Below are positions 43,172 to 51,932 of a stretch of 64,000 nucleotides of DNA, piece after piece (position 1 is the stretch's first letter; each line of letters opens with the position of its first letter). Location of the stretch: assembly GCF_003480255.1 (NCBI RefSeq), contig NZ_QUIN01000008.1:14187-78186 (forward strand), written 5' to 3'. Below the pieces are notes generated by a model. The model worked only from the letters and a program-made list of their open reading frames with translations, was not told the DNA's origin and ran no database searches. Source of the stretch: Erysipelatoclostridium sp. AM42-17. GTDB taxonomy: Bacteria > Bacillota_I > Bacilli_A > Erysipelotrichales > Coprobacillaceae. The translations under genes and the position numbers were made by a program.

Positions 43172-45139
43172 ATGTATTACACAAGAGAATATCTCAATAG
43201 AGCGCATCGAGAAATTGATACTATTTTCCGAGTGCTGTTCCCGGAACATGGAATGGCAGTAAGGGAAGAACAGATTATGTTATGCCACAAAATGCTGGAT
43301 AACCTGCTGGGAAGAAACATAGCACTGTGTGACGCGGGTGTCGGTATCGGCAAGACGTATGCCTATCTGGTGGCCTGTGTTCTGATGAGAAAATATTCCC
43401 TCCTTGCAGAAGGATGTTCCCCTTATGAGCAGCGTCCGGTCGTGATATCCACTTCCAGCATTGCACTCCAGAAAGCAATTCTTACAGAATATATCCCTTT
43501 TCTCTCCCGGATTCTTCAGGAGAACGGGACGATTCAGGCCCCTATTAAAGCTGTGATACGAAAAGGGAAAGAGCATTTTGTCTGCGATGAGAGGTTGGAG
43601 CACCGAATCGTTGCAATCGAAGAAAAAAACAAAAATGCGTTGCAGAAAGAAGCTCTGCTGTCGTTGAAAGAACATTATGATATGGACGAAGTGTCCAACT
43701 TAAGTGGGTTTGACAGAAGGATGGTGAGTGTACCGAAGTTCTGTTCGGGAGACTGCCCGAAAAGAGGCTCATGCAGGTATCAGCAGTATCTGGAGCGTTC
43801 CAGAGATCATGAAATGTTCATTCAGATCTGTAATCACAATTATCTGCTGGCTGATGGTTATCACAGGCTGCAGGATTACCGCCCGTTATTAAAAGACTAC
43901 CGAGCATTGATTGTCGATGAAGCACATAAGCTGCCGGATGCGGCAAAGCAGATGTTTGGGAAGAGCCTCTGTTATGACGATATCCGAGAAATCTGCTTTT
44001 ATCTTGGGAATGAGTACCAAGGCCCGGAGATAAGAAAACTGTCCGGGACGATCCGGATGGTGTTGGACATCATAGGAGAAAACCACAGAACCAGATATGG
44101 GATAAAAGAAGAATTCCACATGACAGAAGAGTGTGCAATGTATTTATATGAGGGGATACAGACCATGAATAAGATCATAGAAAAATTAGAAAAGAAGATT
44201 CCAAAGTGGATCAGAAACAAGCTGGAAGAAACCAAAAGTGTGCTGGAATGCTTTTTCCATCAGGATAAGAAGTATGTGCTGCATCTGAAGCAGGACCATG
44301 ACCACCGGATTATATTGTGTGCATCCAGCAGACGGATTCCACAGTATCTGGACCAGATGTTATGGAGCAGAGGAATGGGAGCGATTCTGACAAGCGGAAC
44401 TTTAAAAACCGGACAGGGATTTTCCCACATTCGGAAAATGACAGGATTACAGAGAGTGCGGAGAGTCCGGGAATATGTGGCAGACTCCCCGTTTGAATAT
44501 CAGAAGAACTGTCTGTTATATCTGCCAAAGAATTTGAAGACATGCAGAAGAGAAAGTCAGGAAGAGGCAGAGATGATAGCAGACCATATCCATTCACTGA
44601 TCTGTTCGACTTACGGGCATACGCTAGTGCTGTTTACATCTTATCATTTGATGGGAAACGTTTACCAGATGTTAAGGGATGAAATTCCGTTCCCGATGAT
44701 AGAGGTGTGGAGACATTCACCGGAAGAGATCACAAGATTTAAACAGATGGACAATGCTGTCCTTTTTGCAGCCGGCTCCTGTTGGGAAGGAGTAGACTTC
44801 CCTGGAGATATGGTATCTTCGCTGATTATAGTAAAACTGCCCTTTGCTGTTCCTGATCCCATCAGTGAAGCACAGAAGAAGGAATATGCCAGCCTGAAAG
44901 ATTATATTCAGGCAGTGATTGTTCCAGACATGCAGAAAAAACTAAGACAGGGATTCGGACGTGCTCTCCGCACCGAGACAGATACTTGTGTCGTGTCCAT
45001 TTTAGACGAGCGTGCAGGAGAAGGTGGCAGGTATCATGAGGAAGTAATGTGTGCGCTTCCGAGCTGCAAGATGGCAAAAGATATCAAGGATGTCCAGCAC
45101 TTTATTCGAAACCGGAAAGGCGTGGAATACTACCTGTAA
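43172..45139 (+). CDS. DinG/XPD-type ATP-dependent DNA helicase
   Basis: 655 residues. Walker A is DAGVGIGKTYAYL (near residue 55). An iron-sulfur cluster motif with four cysteines lies at about 190-222 (KFCSGDCPKRGSCRYQQYL, then a fourth Cys in FIQICNHNYLLAD). The Walker B/DEAH box is ALIVDEAHKLPD (near 248). The C-terminal helicase half has AGSCWEGVDFPGD and RQGFGRALRTETD. Such 5'-3' helicases unwind DNA or D-loops; on an ICE it may help plasmid-like replication or strand processing. The ATG is preceded only by ATCAGGTAAC, so the ribosome-binding site is weak. Confidence 0.85.
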   Translation: MYYTREYLNRAHREIDTIFRVLFPEHGMAVREEQIMLCHKMLDNLLGRNIALCDAGVGIGKTYAYLVACVLMRKYSLLAEGCSPYEQRPVVISTSSIALQKAILTEYIPFLSRILQENGTIQAPIKAVIRKGKEHFVCDERLEHRIVAIEEKNKNALQKEALLSLKEHYDMDEVSNLSGFDRRMVSVPKFCSGDCPKRGSCRYQQYLERSRDHEMFIQICNHNYLLADGYHRLQDYRPLLKDYRALIVDEAHKLPDAAKQMFGKSLCYDDIREICFYLGNEYQGPEIRKLSGTIRMVLDIIGENHRTRYGIKEEFHMTEECAMYLYEGIQTMNKIIEKLEKKIPKWIRNKLEETKSVLECFFHQDKKYVLHLKQDHDHRIILCASSRRIPQYLDQMLWSRGMGAILTSGTLKTGQGFSHIRKMTGLQRVRRVREYVADSPFEYQKNCLLYLPKNLKTCRRESQEEAEMIADHIHSLICSTYGHTLVLFTSYHLMGNVYQMLRDEIPFPMIEVWRHSPEEITRFKQMDNAVLFAAGSCWEGVDFPGDMVSSLIIVKLPFAVPDPISEAQKKEYASLKDYIQAVIVPDMQKKLRQGFGRALRTETDTCVVSILDERAGEGGRYHEEVMCALPSCKMAKDIKDVQHFIRNRKGVEYYL

Positions 45140-45294
45140 CCGTTCGTGGTTCTGCTACAGAAAAAGCAGATTTTGCACGAAAAGTTTGGTGGTATTTCAA
45201 GGGCGTTTTCGGTGGGATTGTTGGTATTGATGAATAGCTATTTCGGCATGAAGTGGGTATACTGTGTATAGCGTTAGAGGAAAGGAGGCAGCTT

Positions 45295-46419
45295 ATGATA
45301 TACAAGGTGGAAACGATAAAAGATGGAACAGAAAAATATTTTTTCATCAGAAATCTGGAAACAATGAGTATTGAAGAACTGCCAAGTAAATATCTAATGC
45401 ATAAGATTAAATGTAAACGTTCACCAAATACAGTGAAACGCACAGCATTTTCAATCTGCTATTATATGAAATATATGGCAGAGAAAGAAATGGAACTCAC
45501 AGAAGTCTATCAGTTAGATTATGAAAAACAGACAGAACACTTTGTGGAATTTTTATACTGGCTTAAAGCCGGAAACCATACAGAGCAAACGGCTGGAGAA
45601 AAGAAGTGTCCGAATGAAGGAACCTGCAACGCATACTTAAAAGATGTGTTCAGGTTCTATTTATTTATAGAGGCAGAATATGAACAGTACGGAAGTCTCA
45701 AAACCTTATCGTATAACCAGATTATAGCGGTTAATCAGGTGGGAGTAAAAAAGGTACTGCGGAATCATTCTTTTAAAGCCTATCTGAAGGAAGAGGAACA
45801 TCGTGGGAGAACAGCAAAAGAAAATCAGATTATTACAATTTTACAGGCCTGTACGAACCGAAGAGATCAGCTTCTGTTACTTATGTTAGCAGAAACCGGA
45901 TACAGAATTGGGGAACTACTGGGAGTAAAATATGTCAAAGATATTGATTATAGGAATCACATGATAAGGGTATGCTTCCGGGAAGATAATGAAAATGAAG
46001 CGAGAGCCAAAAATGCGGAATACAGAAGTGCCAAGATAAGTAATGATACGTTTGAATTTCTCATGGATTATCTGGCAAAATATCGGAAAATCCTGCAACA
46101 TCAGGATTACCTGTTTGTGAATATCATGGGTGAGAACATTGGAAAGCCATTAAGAGTGGACAGTGTATATGATATGTTGGACCGAATGGAAAAGAAAACC
46201 GGAGTTAAAATCACACCCCACATGTTACGTCACTATTTTGCAAATATGCGAAAGCAGGCAGGATGGGAACTGGAAATGATCAGTCAGGCATTGGGGCATA
46301 AACATTTGGATACGACTATAAAGTATCTGGACTGGCTGGATGATGAACTGATAGAAGCAAGTAATGAGTTTTATGCACAACACACTGCTATTTATGGGGC
46401 GGAACGTCTGCTGGAGTAG
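45295..46419 (+). CDS. Tyrosine recombinase (TnpA-like), first of three
   Basis: 374 residues from ATG 45295, behind AAAGGAGG. The catalytic domain shows the first Arg in ETGYRIGELLGV (around residue 201), HxxR in THMLRHYFANM (around 308), and LGHKHLDTTIKYLDW with the nucleophilic Tyr near residue 342. The N-terminal 190 residues are the SAM-like core-binding domain. The size and the position at the start of a recombinase set match TnpA of Tn554-like elements. Together with the next three genes it should excise and integrate this ICE. An upstream in-frame start at 45253 has no ribosome-binding site. Confidence 0.88.
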   Translation: MIYKVETIKDGTEKYFFIRNLETMSIEELPSKYLMHKIKCKRSPNTVKRTAFSICYYMKYMAEKEMELTEVYQLDYEKQTEHFVEFLYWLKAGNHTEQTAGEKKCPNEGTCNAYLKDVFRFYLFIEAEYEQYGSLKTLSYNQIIAVNQVGVKKVLRNHSFKAYLKEEEHRGRTAKENQIITILQACTNRRDQLLLLMLAETGYRIGELLGVKYVKDIDYRNHMIRVCFREDNENEARAKNAEYRSAKISNDTFEFLMDYLAKYRKILQHQDYLFVNIMGENIGKPLRVDSVYDMLDRMEKKTGVKITPHMLRHYFANMRKQAGWELEMISQALGHKHLDTTIKYLDWLDDELIEASNEFYAQHTAIYGAERLLE

Positions 46420-46447
46420 GGAGGTGTGAGAAATACCTATATATTTA

Positions 46448-48178
46448 TTGCAACAGGCAGAACACATAACAGAATCTGAAGTAGATATTGAGAAGAAAAA
46501 GCAGGAACTATATTCAGAAATTGATGCACTTGGAATAAAAAGCGATTCAAGAATTAACAAATTGAAAAAGTTCTTGGCAGATAGAAAAATCTGGCATCTG
46601 GAAGAAATGGATTATCCTTTGCGAAATTCGTATGAACAATATTTAAGAGGACAGATACGATCACAAATTGTATCTTTCTATTTGAAAATATATGATACGG
46701 TAAAACAACAACATATCTATCAACAAATGCAGACGCTAAATGGAAAGCGGATATATGAATGGAAATATCAAAATAAAATTTATTTTCTGAAGTATTATCC
46801 GGAAAAGGAAATAGCTGAGACCTTTGAAACTTCTTATAAAACAAACCTATTGGTGTGGGATTTTACACAAAATTGTTCAGAAGTTTTAAAGAAACAAATT
46901 TTTTATACGTTGAGTCGTATCATTGCCAATACTTCAATGTCTAAGGCTTATAGAAATGTCAGGTTAAAATCCTTAAAACTTCTTTATGATTCTTGTGTTC
47001 AGTTAAATATTACGGATATTGGATTGCTGGAAATGGAACAAGTGGAAACTATTTTAAAGAATTTTCCCGAAACGAGTCAACGAAGTATTTTAGGTGAATG
47101 CAGAAGAGATGCGTTTATGCAGCAGGAACAGATCCAATGGGAAGCAAATGTATGGTATCTGGAACGATTACATCTTGGAAAACATCGGATAGACGAAAGT
47201 AAATCCTTAATTAGCATTTCTTTTATGGAAGTCAAGGAAATACAGAATCGAGAAATTTTACAGGCATACATGAAATATGAACTGGGAATTACTGGACAGG
47301 CAGTCAGCACGATTGTACGAAGATTTGTATGTATTAGAAATTTTATTGAACTGCTGGAACAAGAAAAGATACTGGCGATTCATGCAACTGTCGCAGAAGT
47401 AAAAAAGTATGCAGACGGCTTGCGAGAACGGGGAATACAGGCAAAGGGATTTAATGAAAGAATTTTCGGTATCGGTCATTTTTATAAATTCATGGAAGTT
47501 AAACAGTATATTACAAGAATGCCATTCCGAATTGAATATTTCCAACAAAAAGAAGTAATAGTACATCATGATCGTAGCGTTGAGGAAACAGTATATATGG
47601 AAATTTTGAAAAAATTATATCTTTTTCCAGAGCGATTACGATGTATGTTCCTACATCTGTGGTGTCTAGGATTACGGGCGAGTGAAGTGTGTACATTGAA
47701 AGGAAATGCTTATTATCAGCAGGGCGAGGATTATTGGATTCAGGTGTATCAGGTCAAAATGAAGAATTATAAAAGGATTCCAATCCCACAGGCACTTTAT
47801 CAGATTATGAAAGTATACTTGAAAAAACATGAAATTCAGCCTGAAGAATTCATTTTTAAAAACAGCAGAGGTGGTGCTTGTCTATATGGTACATTCCGAA
47901 CTCAGATGATAGAAGCGTGCCGGGAAAATAAGATTGCAAATGGAGAATATTTATTTCAATCACACGATTATCGACATACAGTAGCAACTATGTTTTATGA
48001 CAGTCATGTATCACTGCAAAGTATCAGGGATTATCTTGGACATACTTATGAAGAGATGACAAGACAGTATATTGATTATATGCCGCAAAGGATTGCAAAA
48101 GCAAATGATGAGTTCTTTGAAATGCAAGGAAGTAGTTTAGCATCATGGCTAAAGAAAGAGGAAAAAGATGGAAAATGA
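46448..48178 (+). CDS. Tyrosine recombinase (TnpB-like), second of three
   Basis: 576 residues from TTG 46448. Catalytic residues lie in CLGLRASEVCTLKG (around residue 407), SHDYRHTVATMF (around 504) and LGHTYEEMTRQYIDY (around 530). The long N-terminal part is typical of TnpB of Tn554-like systems. The start is doubtful: the frame remains open to an ATA at 46433, which lies 8 bases after GGGAGG and would give I/M-PIYLLQQAEHI, whereas TTG 46448 is 22 bases from that site. The 3' end overlaps the next gene by 11 bases. Confidence 0.85.
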   Translation: MQQAEHITESEVDIEKKKQELYSEIDALGIKSDSRINKLKKFLADRKIWHLEEMDYPLRNSYEQYLRGQIRSQIVSFYLKIYDTVKQQHIYQQMQTLNGKRIYEWKYQNKIYFLKYYPEKEIAETFETSYKTNLLVWDFTQNCSEVLKKQIFYTLSRIIANTSMSKAYRNVRLKSLKLLYDSCVQLNITDIGLLEMEQVETILKNFPETSQRSILGECRRDAFMQQEQIQWEANVWYLERLHLGKHRIDESKSLISISFMEVKEIQNREILQAYMKYELGITGQAVSTIVRRFVCIRNFIELLEQEKILAIHATVAEVKKYADGLRERGIQAKGFNERIFGIGHFYKFMEVKQYITRMPFRIEYFQQKEVIVHHDRSVEETVYMEILKKLYLFPERLRCMFLHLWCLGLRASEVCTLKGNAYYQQGEDYWIQVYQVKMKNYKRIPIPQALYQIMKVYLKKHEIQPEEFIFKNSRGGACLYGTFRTQMIEACRENKIANGEYLFQSHDYRHTVATMFYDSHVSLQSIRDYLGHTYEEMTRQYIDYMPQRIAKANDEFFEMQGSSLASWLKKEEKDGK

Positions 48179-49667
48179 TATTATATACTTCAGCGATTTC
48201 CCCAATTTACAAGAAACAGGGACACGTAAGGATAATGGAAAATTTGATTTAACGTTGCTTCCAACGCAAGAATTAAAGGAAGAGTTTCGAGGTTATATTA
48301 TGTATCGCTGCAAAAACGGAACGTTTAGAGCATTGATTCAGGATCGAACAGCTTATAATCATATTGCAAAGTTTTTGAACAGCAGAATAAATCGGAGAAT
48401 CAAAAGCCTTGGAGATAGAAATCCAGAAAAATGGATATCACTTTTAAAAGGCTGGATGTTAGAACAGGGAATAACTATTGTAAAAGAAAAGAAGAGTGTG
48501 TATGGTACAGTAAGCTATGGCGAAGCAGTGACGATATTATATTTCAGAAACGTACTGAAATTTTTAGGGCCAGAAGATTTACGGGATGAGATAGAAAAAG
48601 ATGTTTGGGAACTAAAAAATCTGGATATTAAAATCAGATCCAATCCAATTTATAATGTAAAAACACTGGATTTCAGAAAAATATATCAGCCAGATATCAG
48701 GGAAGAATGTAAGAAAGCTGTTTATATGAATCTGCAGTATGAAGCAATAGGAACTGTACAGGGAGAATTGACAATAATGAGGATATTCTCAGAATATCTC
48801 CAAAAAGAGTATTCCAAAATAAAAAGCTGCAGTGAAATAGACAGAGAAGTGTTGGAAGAATTTTTGATACATCTGTCAACAAAAGATACTTCCCATAGTG
48901 CGAATAGTTCTTATGTAATTTCATTAAGACGACAGTTAGAGACAATCGGAAAAATTTACAGCTATGAAAGATTGGAGCATTTATTTATTAATACGGATAT
49001 TCCACCGGAAGTAAATGCAGAATTTAGAGTGTATTCTGATGATGAAATGAAACGACTGAATGCGGAAATTACACAGATGGATGTACAGATTGCAAGATGT
49101 CTTCTGATACATCAGATGCTTGGAACTAGGATATCAGATACCCTTACACTGAGACCAGATTGTCTGACGAGAGAAAATGGCCAAGATATGATTGAAATAT
49201 ATCAAGTTAAAACTAAAAGATATAAAAAACCGATCAGTAAAGAACTTGCAAAACTGTTACAGAGTTCTATTGAATATACACAGGAAAAGTTCGGTGATAC
49301 AGAATACATATTTGTTAATGAAAAAGAACCTGACCGCCCGATGCAGTATATGGCTATAAAAACAAAAGTCATGTCCATGATACAGGAAAAGCAGTTGAAA
49401 GATGATCATGGCGAATTATTCGGGTTTGGAACGCACATGTTCCGGCACTACTATGGCGTCAAACTTACAGAAATGCATCTGGATGACTGGACGATAGCGA
49501 GACTATTGGGGCATAAAAGACTGAATAATGTACAGCATTACCGGAAAATGAGCAATCAAAGAATGGCAGACGAAACCAGAGAAGTAAGACAGAGGATGAG
49601 TGACATCATATATATGAGTCTGGCAAGATGGGGTGAAGAATATGAGCAAATACGACAAGATGATTGA
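48168..49667 (+). CDS. Tyrosine recombinase, third of three
   Basis: 499 residues. The catalytic domain is in the C-terminal third: MLGTRISDTLTLRPD (around residue 317), THMFRHYYGVKL (around 422) and LGHKRLNNVQHYRK with the Tyr (around 450). It overlaps the TnpB-like gene by 11 bases and the following small gene by 26 bases, so all four are co-translated. Three recombinases in a row recall recombinase-in-trio arrangements, while the small fourth gene recalls TnpC of Tn554. Work may be divided among the three proteins during excision and integration (inference). Confidence 0.85.
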   Translation: MENDIIYFSDFPNLQETGTRKDNGKFDLTLLPTQELKEEFRGYIMYRCKNGTFRALIQDRTAYNHIAKFLNSRINRRIKSLGDRNPEKWISLLKGWMLEQGITIVKEKKSVYGTVSYGEAVTILYFRNVLKFLGPEDLRDEIEKDVWELKNLDIKIRSNPIYNVKTLDFRKIYQPDIREECKKAVYMNLQYEAIGTVQGELTIMRIFSEYLQKEYSKIKSCSEIDREVLEEFLIHLSTKDTSHSANSSYVISLRRQLETIGKIYSYERLEHLFINTDIPPEVNAEFRVYSDDEMKRLNAEITQMDVQIARCLLIHQMLGTRISDTLTLRPDCLTRENGQDMIEIYQVKTKRYKKPISKELAKLLQSSIEYTQEKFGDTEYIFVNEKEPDRPMQYMAIKTKVMSMIQEKQLKDDHGELFGFGTHMFRHYYGVKLTEMHLDDWTIARLLGHKRLNNVQHYRKMSNQRMADETREVRQRMSDIIYMSLARWGEEYEQIRQDD

Positions 49668-50025
49668 GGAAAATCAGAGAAAAAGTAAAGAGAAAATTGA
49701 ACTGGCATTGCAAGCAATACAAGATATGCTGGCAAATAAAGAACGTATCAGCGTTCCAAAGCTGATGAAGAAAACTGGATTGTCGAGAGGATTCTTTTAT
49801 AAAAATCCAACCGTCCGGGATACATTGAACCAAGCAGTAGAGCAACAGGCCGGAATGATAGATCCAAGAAGAGAAATTCTGAACATGGCGATGGAAAAAC
49901 AGATTGAACTGTTGAACCAGAAGGTGGCAGCTCTGAGCAGAGAAAATAAGGAACTGAAGAGAAAGAACGAAAAGTTACAGAAGGCATTACGGAAACAGGA
50001 TTTGAATTTTATTAAGAACTTATAA
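49642..50025 (+). CDS. TnpC/DUF6262-like recombination accessory protein
   Basis: 127 residues from ATG 49642; an in-frame GTG at 49633 is also possible. The N-terminal half holds a helix-turn-helix (ISVPKLMKKTGLSRGFFYKN). The C-terminal half is a coiled coil (QIELLNQKVAALSRENKELK). This matches TnpC/DUF6262 proteins, which assist Tn554-type recombinases in choosing site and orientation. It is the last gene of the recombination operon and is followed by a terminator. Confidence 0.8.
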   Translation: MSKYDKMIEENQRKSKEKIELALQAIQDMLANKERISVPKLMKKTGLSRGFFYKNPTVRDTLNQAVEQQAGMIDPRREILNMAMEKQIELLNQKVAALSRENKELKRKNEKLQKALRKQDLNFIKNL

Positions 50026-50049
50026 CATTGAAAATAATAAGATGGAAGA

Positions 50050-50071
50050 GATGTGTGCAGACACATCTTTT
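50050..50071 (+). terminator. Rho-independent terminator of the recombinase operon
   Basis: GATGTGT-GCAG-ACACATC forms a 7-bp stem with a 4-base loop, followed by TTTT. Confidence 0.7.
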
Positions 50072-50116
50072 CATCGTTGAGGATAAAATATATAGAATGA
50101 GAATGGGATTGTTTTA

Positions 50117-50125
50117 TGGTATACT
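50117..50125 (+). promoter_or_regulatory. Extended -10 promoter element
   Basis: TGGTATACT is a good extended -10 box (TGnTATAAT type). It lies about 40 bases before the metalloprotease-like gene. No clear -35 hexamer is present at the usual distance, which an extended -10 can tolerate. Confidence 0.45.
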
Positions 50126-50165
50126 AAAAGTGAAATGCTAACTTTGATATGAGGTATAAAACAAT

Positions 50166-50909
50166 ATGACAGAAATACAAATTAAAAATTTAATTAAAGA
50201 ATATGAAAAAGAATATATTGAGTTTATGGAAATTGAGAAATTACCACAGTATAAGATAGATTTTTTTGAAATTAATGTTGAGGAAAGCGATGCAGCAGGA
50301 TTCGCTTCAGCCGCCCAAGCTTACTATAATACGAAAACAGATGAACATATATTAAGGATATGCAAAAGTTCGGAAATACCAAGGTATATTGTGTTTCATG
50401 AATTTACGCATATTTTAGATACGGAAATGTATGCAAAGCAAGATTCTTGGAAATATATGGCTTTGTCTGGTTATACAGAATATCATGCAGCACAAGTTGA
50501 ATTGATGATAATGTTAGGAGCAGATAGTATACAAACTCAAGATTTTTCATTTACAGTTGATGTTGAAATAGGTAATAGTACAGTTAGGAATTACCTAAAC
50601 TCAAGACATCAATTAGTAGTGAATATGATGAATAGAACAGATTTTCCAAGAGATATTGAAGCATTAAAAACAACGGTAGGTGTGCTATATAATTATTTTG
50701 GAGTGCGTTCTATATGTAAAATGTATGCGAAAGATTATACTGAAGAAGTGGATAACACAATTATTATTCAGAAACTTTCAAAAGTATTATTTGAAGAGAT
50801 AAATAGCTTTATGGTTGGATGGTTTAATGAAGCACAAGTAGAGCTGAGCTTTGTGTCATATATGAAAATAATGTGGCCTATGCTTCAAAGCTATTTTGGA
50901 AAAGAATGA
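50166..50909 (+). CDS. Zincin-like metallopeptidase (HExxH) of unknown role
   Basis: 247 residues. The motif IVFHEFTHILDTEMY (around residue 80) has the HExxH zinc site. Further on, GYTEYHAAQVELMIML could supply the third ligand (Glu). No signal peptide or membrane helix is seen, so the protein is probably cytoplasmic, in the manner of ImmA/IrrE-like or other short zincins. It lies between the recombinase operon and the element's right end, under its own extended -10 promoter. It is more A+T-rich than the conjugation genes and may be late-acquired cargo, or host DNA if the element ends near 50,080. Confidence 0.6.
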   Translation: MTEIQIKNLIKEYEKEYIEFMEIEKLPQYKIDFFEINVEESDAAGFASAAQAYYNTKTDEHILRICKSSEIPRYIVFHEFTHILDTEMYAKQDSWKYMALSGYTEYHAAQVELMIMLGADSIQTQDFSFTVDVEIGNSTVRNYLNSRHQLVVNMMNRTDFPRDIEALKTTVGVLYNYFGVRSICKMYAKDYTEEVDNTIIIQKLSKVLFEEINSFMVGWFNEAQVELSFVSYMKIMWPMLQSYFGKE

Positions 50910-50918
50910 AAGATAGTA

Positions 50919-50985
50919 ACAGTAAACACAGTTTTGTATACAGTTAAACCCAGTAAAATCAACGCATGAGGGGAACTGGCTACAT
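50919..50985 (+). other. Candidate right end of the ICE with four CAGT repeats
   Basis: CAGT followed by A/T occurs at 50920, 50929, 50941 and 50951, about one helical turn apart, in a 35-base stretch between the last ICE gene and the interrupted flavodoxin. Such clustered short repeats are typical recombinase-binding sites at element ends. The junction itself should lie between about 50,970 and 50,991. The exact terminal bases need the uninterrupted target site. Confidence 0.4.
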
Positions 50986-50990
50986 TTTAC

Positions 50991-51230
50991 TTCCCTAATT
51001 GGTGGCAAGATATGCCTATGATCCTTTATTCTTTTTTTGATGAATATGATTTATCTCATAAAAAGATTGTTCCATTTTGTACAAGTGGAGGAAGTGGCTT
51101 AAGTCAAACTGTAGAAACAATAAAAAAACTTGAACCGGAGGCTGATGTTACTGAGGGATTTCATGTAGGAAGTGATGATGTTGATCAATGTCAACAAGAT
51201 TTAAAAAACTGGTTAAATAAAATAAATTAG
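50991..51230 (+). pseudogene. Flavodoxin gene, 3' part only (interrupted by the ICE)
   Basis: The frame reads FPNWWQDMPMILYSFF, then VPFCTSGGSGLSQTVETIK, and ends WLNKIN. This is the C-terminal half of a flavodoxin, including the FMN-contacting Trp-Trp region and the TSGGSG loop. The normal first half is absent: upstream the frame runs through unrelated codons to a stop at 50967. The best explanation is insertion of the ICE into this gene. It heads a redox operon in which a carboxymuconolactone decarboxylase-like gene follows 15 bases later. A short protein from ATG 51012 is theoretically possible but could not bind FMN. Confidence 0.75.
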
Positions 51231-51245
51231 AAAAGAGGAAAAAAT

Positions 51246-51932
51246 ATGAATTTATATGCAACAGATAAAGAATATAAAGAAAGATTAGATTATTTTTTAG
51301 AAGAAGTAAAAAATGATGAAGGCAATAAGCTTGATGAAGAAACACGTTATTTAGCTATTTTATCAGTATTGATGGGTAATCAAGGAATTTGTGCTTATGA
51401 AGAAGTCTTAAATCAAGCACTTGATGTTTTATCACCTATTAAAGTTAAAGAAATGATTTATCAAGCAACTGATTATTTAGGTTATGGAAGAATGCTTGAA
51501 TTTTTAAAAGTAACAAATGAAGTATTTGTACAAAAAGGAATTGAACTTCCTTTAGAATCACAAACTACGACAACTATAGAAAACAGATTAGAAAAAGGGA
51601 TTCAAGCACAAGTAGATATTTTTGGTGAACATATGAATGAAGCTTGGAAAAAAGGAACAGTGAATAAATGGTTAGCCTCTAACTGTTTTGGTGATTACTA
51701 TACAAGAACTGGTTTAGATTTAAAACAAAGAGAAATGATTACTTTTTGTTTCTTATATGGTCAAGGTGGTTGTGAACCTCAAGTTATGGCACATATTCAA
51801 GGAAACTTCAATTTAGGAAATGATGCAGCATTTCTTACTAATGTTGTATTACAATGTTTACCATATATGGGATATCCTCGTAGTTTAAATGCAATAAGTT
51901 GTATTAATAAAGCAAGTGAAAATGCAAAATAA
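51246..51932 (+). CDS. Carboxymuconolactone decarboxylase-family protein (AhpD-like fold)
   Basis: 228 residues behind AAAGAGGAA. Two CMD repeats are visible. The C-terminal one has REMITFCFLYGQGGCEPQVM and AHIQGNFNLGND. The N-terminal one has YLAILSVLMGNQGICAYEE. The family includes decarboxylases and AhpD-type peroxidase partners; there is no CxxC here, so the redox role is uncertain. In this operon (flavodoxin, DUF4405, flavodoxin-fold reductase) it probably acts in small-molecule redox chemistry (inference). It overlaps the following membrane-protein gene by 11-17 bases. Confidence 0.75.
   Translation: MNLYATDKEYKERLDYFLEEVKNDEGNKLDEETRYLAILSVLMGNQGICAYEEVLNQALDVLSPIKVKEMIYQATDYLGYGRMLEFLKVTNEVFVQKGIELPLESQTTTTIENRLEKGIQAQVDIFGEHMNEAWKKGTVNKWLASNCFGDYYTRTGLDLKQREMITFCFLYGQGGCEPQVMAHIQGNFNLGNDAAFLTNVVLQCLPYMGYPRSLNAISCINKASENAK

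Larger units (their letters stand above)
1..50990. mobile_element. Integrative conjugative element, right-hand part (left end outside window)
   Basis: A complete transfer set (relaxase, MobC, coupling protein, VirB4, VirB6-like, PrgI, cell-wall hydrolase), partition genes and four consecutive recombination genes lie in one direction. Base composition is clearly higher in G+C than in the DNA to the right of about 50,991. The right boundary is set by a flavodoxin reading frame that begins abruptly at about 50,991 without its N-terminal half. The gene content resembles the Tn1549-like ICE family of gut Firmicutes (DUF3789, DUF4313, DUF4314, Maff2, PrgI), but the integration module is a Tn554-like recombinase set. 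The left end is not visible. The exact right terminus is inferred to within about 20 bases, and the metalloprotease-like gene next to it could be host DNA. Confidence 0.85.

Noticed and set aside
1..50990. Antibiotic-resistance genes as ICE cargo
   Set aside because: All cargo genes were inspected; none resembles known resistance determinants such as van, tet, erm or aminoglycoside-modifying enzymes.
50900..51010. Integration at a tRNA gene
   Set aside because: No cloverleaf-like sequence is present at the right junction; the flavodoxin frame explains the site better.
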